Of a stretch of 64,000 bases of DNA, positions 1 to 6,805 are shown in pieces. Both the position numbers and the translations under genes were made by a program. How positions within the stretch are numbered: the first letter of the stretch is position 1; each line of letters begins with the position of its first letter. Source of the stretch: Sphingorhabdus_B arenilitoris (GTDB taxonomy: Bacteria > Pseudomonadota > Alphaproteobacteria > Sphingomonadales > Sphingomonadaceae); assembly GCF_042651485.1 (NCBI RefSeq), contig NZ_JBHSDH010000013.1:496001-560000 (forward strand), given 5' to 3'. The notes beneath the pieces are model-generated. The model was not told where the DNA came from and ran no database searches. It was given only the letters and a program-made list of their open reading frames with translations.

Positions 1-1004
1 AGAACGAGACATTGCGCGCCAAAATTGGCCATGCCGAAGAGCTAACTGGTTCTTCCGCCGCGATAAACAATGTGCGCGCCACGCTTAAAAAAGTGGCGTC
101 AACCGGCAGCCGCCTTTTGATTACGGGCCCCGCCGGCGTTGGTAAAGAAGTGGCCGCTCGGCTGCTTCATAGCTGGAGCCCGAGGGCAGATGCGCCGTTT
201 ATATCGGTCAGCTCTGCGCGGCTGTCGTCCGACCGGTTTGAGGCTGAATTATTCGGCGTAGAAGAAAATGGCGCGCTGGTATCAGCAGGGATGCTGGAAA
301 GGGCAAATGGCGGCACGCTGTTTCTTGACGAAGTTGCAGATATGCCATTGACCACGCAGGGCAAAATTCTGCGGGTCTTGACCGATCAAAGTTTTGTGAG
401 ACTTGGCGGCGACCGGCAAATCCGCGTTGATGTTCGGTTCGTGTCGGCAACCGCGCGCGATTTGCAAGAGGAAATAACCGAAGGGCGGTTCCGGGAGGAT
501 CTGTTTTATCGTCTAAACGTCGTCCCTGTCGAAATCCCGCCACTCACCATGCGGCGAGAGGATATTCCTGACCTGGCGCATCATTATGCCGCCCGCTTTG
601 CCGCTGAACATCGTATTCCTCCGCCTGATATTTCGGAGGACACAATGGCGGCACTACAGGCCTGTGAATGGCCTGGAAATGTCCGTCAGCTGCGCAATAT
701 CATAGAACGCACGATTATTTTGGCACCCTCGGAGAGGTTGAAGTGCATTGACGCAGACATGCTGCCCGCCGAAGTGATCAACAGCTATGAGGGCGCAGAA
801 CAAAATGTTACCTCGCTCATGGGTGCCCCGCTGCGCGAAGCGAGAGAGTCCTTTGAACGGGAATATTTGCAGGTCCATATCAAACGGTTTTCAGGCAATA
901 TTTCAAAGACGGCGAATTTTGTCGGTATGGAACGTTCTGCCCTGCACAGAAAACTTAAACTGCTCGGTATAACAGTTAGGAAAGGCAACATTGACAAGGA
1001 ATAA
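1..1004 (+). CDS. ntrX: NtrX-like sigma-54 AAA+ response regulator (5' part cut by window edge)
   Basis: The reading frame is already open at base 3, so the receiver domain lies outside the window. What remains is the AAA+ ATPase domain with Walker A GPAGVGKE, Walker B GGTLFLDE and the arginine-finger region FREDLFYRLNVVP, followed by a C-terminal Fis-type helix-turn-helix (GNISKTANFVGMERSALHRK). NtrX partners the NtrY kinase in nitrogen, redox and envelope control in alphaproteobacteria. The sigma-54-contacting GAFTGA loop is missing: between ELFG and the Walker B strand the sequence reads NGALVSAG (about bases 260-290). It may therefore not act as a classical sigma-54 activator. The position just before hfq-hflX is the usual one for ntrX in this group and supports ntrX over ntrC. 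Confidence 0.88.
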   Translation, partial: NETLRAKIGHAEELTGSSAAINNVRATLKKVASTGSRLLITGPAGVGKEVAARLLHSWSPRADAPFISVSSARLSSDRFEAELFGVEENGALVSAGMLERANGGTLFLDEVADMPLTTQGKILRVLTDQSFVRLGGDRQIRVDVRFVSATARDLQEEITEGRFREDLFYRLNVVPVEIPPLTMRREDIPDLAHHYAARFAAEHRIPPPDISEDTMAALQACEWPGNVRQLRNIIERTIILAPSERLKCIDADMLPAEVINSYEGAEQNVTSLMGAPLREARESFEREYLQVHIKRFSGNISKTANFVGMERSALHRKLKLLGITVRKGNIDKE

Positions 1005-1151
1005 GGGACAGAGAGGCTATGAATTGAAGCGCTAGCCGAGCGTGCTAACAATCTTTGTGTCATTTATTTGCGAATATTGTGCGTTTGTTGTAAAAGCGGA
1101 GCTGCACCGGCGCTGCATCATGTGCCCAATGATAACACAATGGATAAGATA

Positions 1152-1649
1152 ATGACTGATAAAAATAATGGCCTGCAGGACCTGTTCCTAAACTCCCTTA
1201 GGAAATCCAAAACTCCTATCACCATGTTTCTTGTAAAAGGCGTGAAGTTACAAGGTGTTGTTACATGGTTCGATAATTTTTCGGTGCTTCTTCGGCGCGA
1301 TGGTCAGGCGCAACTTGTATATAAGCATTCCATCTCAACTATTATGCCATCGACATCGCCAGATGCCGAACCATTTAAAGAAATGATGGCGCGGGCCAAA
1401 CACAAACCGGGCCTTTTGCAGGATGTATTCCTCTATGCGATGAGCGATCGCAGGGAGTCGGTCACGACTTTCTTAGTGAATGGTGTGATGTTGCAGGGCG
1501 CGATTGTGGCCTATGATTTATTTTCGGTTTTGCTGGAACGAGACGGCACGTCGCAGCTGGTGTATAAACACGCTATTTCGACAATTCAGCCAGCTGGTCC
1601 CGTAAATCTTGCCGAATATAATCAGGGTGAAGACGAGGAAGCGGATTGA
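1152..1649 (+). CDS. hfq: Tandem-domain RNA chaperone Hfq
   Basis: RNA chaperone that pairs small RNAs with mRNAs. The 165-residue protein is twice the usual length and contains two complete Sm/Hfq cores. Core 1 spans about residues 8-65 (LQDLFLNSLRKSKTPITMFL ... QLVYKHSISTI) and core 2 about 88-146 (LQDVFLYAMSDRRESVTTFL ... QLVYKHAISTI). Both keep the LQD.FL proximal-face residues, the FSVLL.RDG strand and the YKH motif; an acidic tail (GEDEEAD) follows. ATG 1152 is chosen because the homology starts at once (MTDKNNGLQD) and a weak GGA lies upstream; an in-frame ATG at 1140 would add four residues. The stop overlaps the hflX start, so the two are translationally coupled. Double-length Hfq has been noted in some sphingomonads. 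Confidence 0.93.
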   Translation: MTDKNNGLQDLFLNSLRKSKTPITMFLVKGVKLQGVVTWFDNFSVLLRRDGQAQLVYKHSISTIMPSTSPDAEPFKEMMARAKHKPGLLQDVFLYAMSDRRESVTTFLVNGVMLQGAIVAYDLFSVLLERDGTSQLVYKHAISTIQPAGPVNLAEYNQGEDEEAD

Positions 1650-2992
1650 GCGTTTTTAATCGCGATACGGACGACGAATTTGCCCGTGGCGCGCGAACTT
1701 TAGTTATATATCCCGAATTACCGGGCAAACAATCCTTGTCGCCCGAAGCGCGATTGCAGGAGGCCTGCGGTCTTGCCTTGGCAATCGGGTTAAACATCAT
1801 TGAGAGCAAATATTACCGCGTCCGCAGCCCCCGGGCCTCGACACTGCTTGGCGGAGGGCAGGTTGAAGAAATTGCGGAAATGGCGGCCAATCTGGAAATT
1901 GATCTCCTGATTGTCGACAGCAACCTCACCGCAATACAGCAGCGCAATCTGGAAGATAAAATACAGGTTAAAACGATTGACCGGACCGGGCTGATATTAG
2001 AGATTTTCGGCGAGCGAGCAGCCACCGCCGAAGGACGGTTGCAGGTCGAGCTTGCCCATCTGGATTACCAAGCTGGACGGCTTGTCCGCAGTTGGACCCA
2101 CTTGGAACGGCAACGCGGTGGATTTGGTTTTTTAGGCGGCCCTGGAGAAACGCAGATTGAAGCCGACCGGCGGATGATACGCGATCGCATGGCGAAGCTG
2201 CGCCGCGACCTAGAAGAGGTGAAGCGCACGCGCAGTCTGCACCGGGCAAGGCGGCAAAGAGCGCCTTGGCCGACAATCGCGCTGGTGGGATATACCAATG
2301 CTGGCAAATCCACCTTGTTCAATAAGCTGACGCACGCGGATGTCATGGCCGAGGATCTGTTGTTTGCGACGCTCGACCCGACCATGCGGCAAATACAATT
2401 GCCCGGCGTTGATAAAGCGATTTTGTCCGATACGGTGGGTTTCGTATCGGACCTGCCAACGCAGCTGGTTGCTGCCTTTCGTGCTACCTTAGAAGAGGTG
2501 ACCACTGCGGATATCATCATCCATGTCCGCGATATTGCTCATCCCGCGAGCGATGCGCAGCGGGACGATGTATTGGCAATTTTATCGGCATTGGGCATAG
2601 GCGAGCAATCGCTGGATGACCCCGACAGCGATGCCAGCGCGCGCACAGATATTCCCATTTTGGAGCTATGGAATAAGGTCGATCTGCTGAACGCGGACCG
2701 GTTAGAAGAGCTGCAAAATCTGGCACAACGTAACAACAATATATTGCTGATCTCTGCTGAAAAACGGATTGGCCTCGACGCCCTGCGCCACAATATTTCT
2801 GACCGAATTTCGAAAGATAATGAAACCCGCACCGTCAAACTGGCCAATAGCGACGGAGCGGCAATCGCGTGGCTGCATAATAAGGGTGCCGTTCAAACCA
2901 TTGCCGAAGATACGGAATGTATGACATTGACGGTATCGCTAAGCCCGCAAAATTGGGGGCAATTTGATAAATTATTCGGCCACAGTGATTAG
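1646..2992 (+). CDS. hflX: GTPase HflX
   Basis: Ribosome-associated GTPase that splits stalled or stressed 70S ribosomes. About 448 residues. The N-terminal HflX domain has the glycine-rich segment GFGFLGGPGETQIE; the G domain carries G1 GYTNAGKSTLFN, G3 DTVGFVSDLP and G4 NKVD. Translation appears to begin at TTG 1646, whose last two bases belong to the TGA stop of hfq; a strong GAGGAAG ribosome-binding site five bases upstream supports this start. hfq-hflX is the classical pairing. The gene converges on mazG, with only about 20 bases between the two stops. Confidence 0.95.
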   Translation: MSVFNRDTDDEFARGARTLVIYPELPGKQSLSPEARLQEACGLALAIGLNIIESKYYRVRSPRASTLLGGGQVEEIAEMAANLEIDLLIVDSNLTAIQQRNLEDKIQVKTIDRTGLILEIFGERAATAEGRLQVELAHLDYQAGRLVRSWTHLERQRGGFGFLGGPGETQIEADRRMIRDRMAKLRRDLEEVKRTRSLHRARRQRAPWPTIALVGYTNAGKSTLFNKLTHADVMAEDLLFATLDPTMRQIQLPGVDKAILSDTVGFVSDLPTQLVAAFRATLEEVTTADIIIHVRDIAHPASDAQRDDVLAILSALGIGEQSLDDPDSDASARTDIPILELWNKVDLLNADRLEELQNLAQRNNNILLISAEKRIGLDALRHNISDRISKDNETRTVKLANSDGAAIAWLHNKGAVQTIAEDTECMTLTVSLSPQNWGQFDKLFGHSD

Positions 2993-3014
2993 GGTAGGGG
3001 CCTAGGTCCTTACC

Positions 3015-3791
3015 TTAACCAGCTTCTTTCTTGACTGCCTGCCACTCGGCTTCTTTTTCGTCCAAAGTCATTGCCGCAAATTCTTCCCCGGCATTTTGCT
3101 CCATGGCCCGGAAACGGCGTTCAAATTTCGCGGTTCCCGCTTTCAGTGCAGCTTCTGCATCAATTCCATGATGGCGAGCTACATTAACTGCTGCGAACAA
3201 AAGGTCGCCCATCTCTTCGAAACGCTCTGCTTCGGTCTGTGCGCTGTGTAATTCATCGATTTCTTCCGACAGTTTCAAGACTGCGCCGGCGACATCCGGC
3301 CAATCAAACCCGATCCGTGCCGCGCGCTTTTGAATTTTCTGCGCTCGCAGCAAGGCCGGCAAAGCCAATGCTACGCCGGCCAGTGCGCTTTGGTCGGTGT
3401 CCTTGTCCGCACGCTCAGCTGCTTTGATCGCTTCCCAATTGCTAACCACCTTGGCGGGGTCATCTGCATCCTCATTGCCAAAGACATGAGGATGACGGCG
3501 GATCATCTTGTCAGAAATGGCCTGTGCAACATCATCAATGTCAAAATGACCAAGCTCAGCCGCCATTTGGCTGTGAAACACAACCTGCAGCAACAGATCG
3601 CCTAGCTCATCCTTCAACGCGTCTATATCGCCGCGCTCAATTGCATCGGCAACCTCATAGGCTTCTTCAATGGTGTAGGGCGCAATCGACGCAAAATCCT
3701 GTTCTAAATCCCAGGGACAACCACCTCTGGGATCCCGCAGCTTGGCCATTATGGACAGCAGTGTCTGCATCGGATTTTCGTGCTGCTGCAT
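3015..3791 (-). CDS. mazG: Nucleoside triphosphate pyrophosphohydrolase MazG
   Basis: House-cleaning enzyme that hydrolyses (d)NTPs to the monophosphates. 258 residues with two all-alpha MazG domains, each bearing the metal-binding E-rich helices: EEAYEVADAI and DELGDLLLQVVFHS in the first, EEIDEL and EEMGDLLFAAVNVARH in the second. The GCPWD signature that opens MazG proteins is near residue 25. An AGGAA motif seven bases before ATG 3791 fits this start, although MQTLL at residue 8 is possible. It stands alone, converging on hflX. Confidence 0.93.
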   Translation of the reverse strand: MQQHENPMQTLLSIMAKLRDPRGGCPWDLEQDFASIAPYTIEEAYEVADAIERGDIDALKDELGDLLLQVVFHSQMAAELGHFDIDDVAQAISDKMIRRHPHVFGNEDADDPAKVVSNWEAIKAAERADKDTDQSALAGVALALPALLRAQKIQKRAARIGFDWPDVAGAVLKLSEEIDELHSAQTEAERFEEMGDLLFAAVNVARHHGIDAEAALKAGTAKFERRFRAMEQNAGEEFAAMTLDEKEAEWQAVKKEAG

Positions 3792-3883
3792 AAACGGTTC
3801 CTGCTTCCAGTTTCAAGTTGATTGCCCACTTACCGTGCTATTCCATAATGCGTCACACCGCGCAATATATGCAGCCTGCGATT

Positions 3884-3902
3884 GATGACAGTATTTGTCA
3901 TC
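3884..3902. promoter_or_regulatory. Dyad operator candidate, site 1
   Basis: GATGACAGTATTTGTCATC: perfect 7-bp arms (GATGACA/TGTCATC) around a 5-bp spacer. The same motif occurs at 25991-26009 (17 of 19 bases) and, inverted, at 15136-15154 (15 of 19). It lies about 260 bases upstream of the response regulator. The recurrence suggests a shared operator; the binding protein is unknown. Confidence 0.5.
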
Positions 3903-4036
3903 TTTCTGACATTCATTGTTGCTGGCTGGCAGAGGAGCCGGAGCGTAAACCCCAAAATGTAGAGCGTCATTCATTTGCGCACGGTTTCCGAGGTAGCTGT
4001 TTAGCGACCCACTAGGCTATCTCGGATCGGGCCAAA

Positions 4037-4065
4037 GGTGCAGCGCATGTAACATGCGCTGCACC
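4037..4065. promoter_or_regulatory. Perfect 13-bp inverted repeat upstream of the response regulator
   Basis: GGTGCAGCGCATG, a TAA loop, then CATGCGCTGCACC. The stem is perfect and there is no run of T after it, so it is either an operator, a 5'-leader hairpin, or a factor-independent pause, rather than a standard terminator. It ends about 60 bases before an alternative ATG (4125) of the regulator and 95 before the chosen one. Confidence 0.45.
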
Positions 4066-4160
4066 AATTTCCTTTGCCACGCACTCCTCGCGGGATTTAT
4101 GTTGCAAATCGGGGCTATTTAATCATGTTGACCAAATGGGAACGCGATTTGACTATCGGC

Positions 4161-4856
4161 ATGTCTGAACCGGCGGCATTACGGATATTATATGTGGAGG
4201 ATGATGCGTCCTCGGCAGAAGAGCTGTCTGCTGTAATCGCAAACCATGGCCATGTCATGCATTGGGAAAAAAATGGTCTATCGGGCCTACGCCGCGCGGC
4301 CAGTGAAGAATTTGATGTTATATTACTTGACCGGATGTTGCCCGACATGGACGGCATATCAATCGTTACGCGCTTGCGTGAGGCGGGGATAGAAACGCCA
4401 GTATTGATGCTCTCGGCGCTTGGACGCAGCGAAAATAGGATCGAAGGGTTAGAAGCCGGCGTAGATGATTATTTGGCCAAGCCCTATGAGCCAGAGGAAA
4501 TTGTCGCCCGCATCCGCGCGCTCCATCGCCGTTCAGCTCATAAAATAACGGGCTCGATCATCATTTATGGAAACTTCGAATGCCATGTAAAAGCCCGCAC
4601 GGCGTTCCGCAGCAATCGGCATATTGCGCTCAGCCCAAAGGAATTTGAGCTGTTCAAATATCTGATGGAAAATGCCGGCGACGCCGTAACCCGGGATCAG
4701 CTATTGCGCGATGTTTGGAAAATGGACTTTGATCCGCAAACCAATGTGGTTGACGTAAATATCGGCCGTCTGCGCCGCAAATTGGAGGAAGGTTTTAGCG
4801 GGCCGGCCATCGAAACTATATGGGGATCAGGATACCGGCTGACCAATGGGCAGTGA
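4161..4856 (+). CDS. OmpR/PhoB-family response regulator
   Basis: DNA-binding output of a two-component system. 231 residues: receiver domain with acidic pocket D14/D15, phospho-acceptor D57 (in ILLDRML) and K107 (in LAKPYE), then a winged-helix domain ending VDVNIGRLRRKL and GSGYRL, typical of the OmpR/PhoB family. Start chosen at ATG 4161 because the receiver fold begins four to eight residues later; ATG 4125 would add 12 residues and has no better ribosome site. It is followed by its histidine kinase after 8 bases, then a lipoprotein and a secreted CHAT peptidase in the same direction, so the system probably senses something outside or in the envelope. The target genes are unknown. Confidence 0.88.
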   Translation: MSEPAALRILYVEDDASSAEELSAVIANHGHVMHWEKNGLSGLRRAASEEFDVILLDRMLPDMDGISIVTRLREAGIETPVLMLSALGRSENRIEGLEAGVDDYLAKPYEPEEIVARIRALHRRSAHKITGSIIIYGNFECHVKARTAFRSNRHIALSPKEFELFKYLMENAGDAVTRDQLLRDVWKMDFDPQTNVVDVNIGRLRRKLEEGFSGPAIETIWGSGYRLTNGQ

Positions 4857-4864
4857 CCGGCAAA

Positions 4865-6220
4865 ATGGATAAATTGGCTCGTAAATCCATATTTTCCCGT
4901 TTTGCATCGCGCGCTGCGTTCATCGCGCTCACCGCGATCTTATTATTATACGCACTTACATATGGGGTGACGCAGACGACTATAACCGCCGCGCTAAAAT
5001 CGTCGGTCGATACCGATATTGCTGGCCTCGCCGATATTTACGCCAGCGGGGGTGAGGCGGAATTGTTGGCGAGGTTAAAGGACCGTCAAGCGATGGTCAG
5101 TTCAGAAGGGCGGCGTGCCCATTATAGCCTCGCAAAAAAGGGTGACCCGATTTTATCGGGCGCGATCGGCAAATGGCCAAATCTCGACCCGGCATTATCC
5201 GAACATGGCTATGTCAATCTGGCCAATGGTACCCAAGTATATGCGCGGGCAACGCGGCTCTCAAATGATCTCAGTTTGCTGGTCGCCCGCGAATATAATG
5301 GAGAGAGCCAGCTCTTACTGCGGTTGACGTTCATATTCTTGATCGCGGCAATCCTCATACCCGCTGCGGTATGGCTGGTTGGCCGCCGGGCGGCTGCGGG
5401 CTTGAACCGGCGCGTCACCGCGATCAACCGTCTCTTATCATCCAGCACGCAGAGCGCCGAGCCATTGGCCGATATACATATTGATATTGACGATGAAGTT
5501 GGTTTGCTCGCACGCAATAGCGCCGAATTGGTGACGCGTTATGCCGCGGCGGCACAGGCGCAGCGTTATGTGACCGATCAGGTTGCACATGAAATCCGCA
5601 CGCCGCTGCTACATTTGGATACACGGCTGCGCAAAATGCAGGAGCAGCCTGGAGACCAATTTGTGTTTGATGGATTAAAGGATGGCCGCGAAGATATTCG
5701 CCGGATCACTGGCCTTCTGGATAGCTTACTCGATATTGCAGCCAGCGAAGCGCGGCGCGGAGATATGTCGGGCTTGAAAGTAATCAATTTATCAGAATTG
5801 CTGAACAATATTGCCGATCTATATGAAGCCAGTATCGAGGAAGCAGGGATGATGCTGTCAACGGACATTGCGCCTAATGTGACGCTTGCAGCAGAGGAAA
5901 TGCAGATCGGCCGATTAATTTCGAACTTGATCGATAATGCGATCAAATATGCAGGCTCGGGAACGACCCTTTCCATCAGCTTGGCTCCAGGCCCCTATTT
6001 GACTATCGGTGATAACGGTCCGGGTATTGATCCAGCGATAAGAGACGGGATATTTGAACGATTTCGGCGCGGTCCAAACTCAGCCGCCAATGGGCATGGC
6101 CTCGGCCTTGCCCTCGCCAAAGCAATTTGCGAGCGGCACGGCCTCAATATCTACTTGCAAAATAATGTAAATGGATGCAGTTTCGTTATCGCTGCGAAGG
6201 GGGCAGACGATGCGATTTGA
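4865..6220 (+). CDS. Membrane sensor histidine kinase
   Basis: Sensor partner of the preceding regulator. 451 residues: TM1 about 14-34, a periplasmic sensing region of roughly 115 residues, TM2 about 155-175, a HAMP-like linker (DDEVGLLARNSAEL), the phospho-acceptor helix VAHEIRTPLLHL, then the ATP-binding domain with N box NLIDNAIKYA, G1 IGDNGPGI and G2 GHGLGLALAKAICE. ATG 4865 is used; an upstream in-frame ATG at 4820 lies inside the regulator gene and adds an unlikely leader. The last 11 bases overlap the next gene. The signal sensed cannot be read from the sequence. Confidence 0.9.
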   Translation: MDKLARKSIFSRFASRAAFIALTAILLLYALTYGVTQTTITAALKSSVDTDIAGLADIYASGGEAELLARLKDRQAMVSSEGRRAHYSLAKKGDPILSGAIGKWPNLDPALSEHGYVNLANGTQVYARATRLSNDLSLLVAREYNGESQLLLRLTFIFLIAAILIPAAVWLVGRRAAAGLNRRVTAINRLLSSSTQSAEPLADIHIDIDDEVGLLARNSAELVTRYAAAAQAQRYVTDQVAHEIRTPLLHLDTRLRKMQEQPGDQFVFDGLKDGREDIRRITGLLDSLLDIAASEARRGDMSGLKVINLSELLNNIADLYEASIEEAGMMLSTDIAPNVTLAAEEMQIGRLISNLIDNAIKYAGSGTTLSISLAPGPYLTIGDNGPGIDPAIRDGIFERFRRGPNSAANGHGLGLALAKAICERHGLNIYLQNNVNGCSFVIAAKGADDAI

Positions 6221-6782
6221 GCATTATATCTCTATGATTATCATCATTGTAATATCGGCTGCGATGCTCTCTGGCTGCGCGACAACTGGGGTAGGAGCGA
6301 CAAGCAGCTCACCGCCGCAAGCATTGATCGGGGATTGGTTATTGGATGCCGAACAAGCAGCCAGCGATGGCAATATGACCTTATTGGCGCAGCTTGTCCG
6401 GAAATTGGAAAATGAAGGTGTCCAGCCTCAGGATGGAATGGACGACCCGATGCCCCGCTGGCGTAAAATGGCTGCGGCTGAACTGGCTGCAATGCCGCCT
6501 TATCGTGGCCGAGCGTTAGGTCCGGCTTATCGCCGTGGCACGTTGGCAGCAGGTCAGAAATTAACCGTCAATCAGACATTTTTGGCAGGACAAAACGCAT
6601 CGGTTAGCCTGTCTTCCACGAATAGCGATAAAGTGCTGCTCACTATTTCTGATAAAGATCAAAAGCGGAAATGTGAGGCCGCGCGCAAATGCCGCTGGAT
6701 GCCGTTGTTTACACAGCGATATGAAATAAGCCTGATAAATCGAGGCGGAAAATCGGCCAATTATTATTTGGTGGTCAACTAA
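6210..6782 (+). CDS. Putative lipoprotein of the two-component/CHAT operon
   Basis: 190 residues, not assigned to a known family. The N-terminus has a long hydrophobic stretch ending in the lipobox LSGC (about residues 23-26), predicting lipid anchoring. The mature part has a helical segment rich in charged residues, then a beta-rich C-terminal half (QKLTVNQTFLAGQNASVSLS ... ) with two cysteines (KCEAARKC). An AAGGGGG site precedes ATG 6210, which lies inside the kinase 3' end, so translation is coupled. Position between kinase and CHAT peptidase suggests a sensor accessory or partner of the peptidase; this is inference only. Confidence 0.7.
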   Translation: MRFEHYISMIIIIVISAAMLSGCATTGVGATSSSPPQALIGDWLLDAEQAASDGNMTLLAQLVRKLENEGVQPQDGMDDPMPRWRKMAAAELAAMPPYRGRALGPAYRRGTLAAGQKLTVNQTFLAGQNASVSLSSTNSDKVLLTISDKDQKRKCEAARKCRWMPLFTQRYEISLINRGGKSANYYLVVN

Positions 6783-6805
6783 ATGGAGCAGGGCAGGGTG
6801 ATTCA

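Larger units (their letters stand above)
3792..4160. other. Intergenic region upstream of the response-regulator operon
   Basis: No convincing gene; the open frame at 3818-4015 has no start context or recognisable protein. It holds a perfect 7-bp-arm dyad (3884-3902) and a perfect 13-bp hairpin (4037-4065), both listed separately. It presumably carries the promoter of the operon that begins at 4161. Confidence 0.6.

Noticed and set aside
2993..3014. Bidirectional terminator between hflX and mazG
   Set aside because: GGTAGGG/CCTTACC can pair imperfectly, but there is no T-run and the stem touches the mazG stop. Too weak to list.
3818..4015. Open frame of 65 codons upstream of the response regulator
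   Set aside because: It has no ribosome site, an unusual composition and no protein-like pattern. It also overlaps the dyad.
4820..4864. Earlier ATG for the histidine kinase
   Set aside because: It lies inside the regulator gene and adds residues unrelated to a kinase N-terminus; ATG 4865 starts just before TM1.
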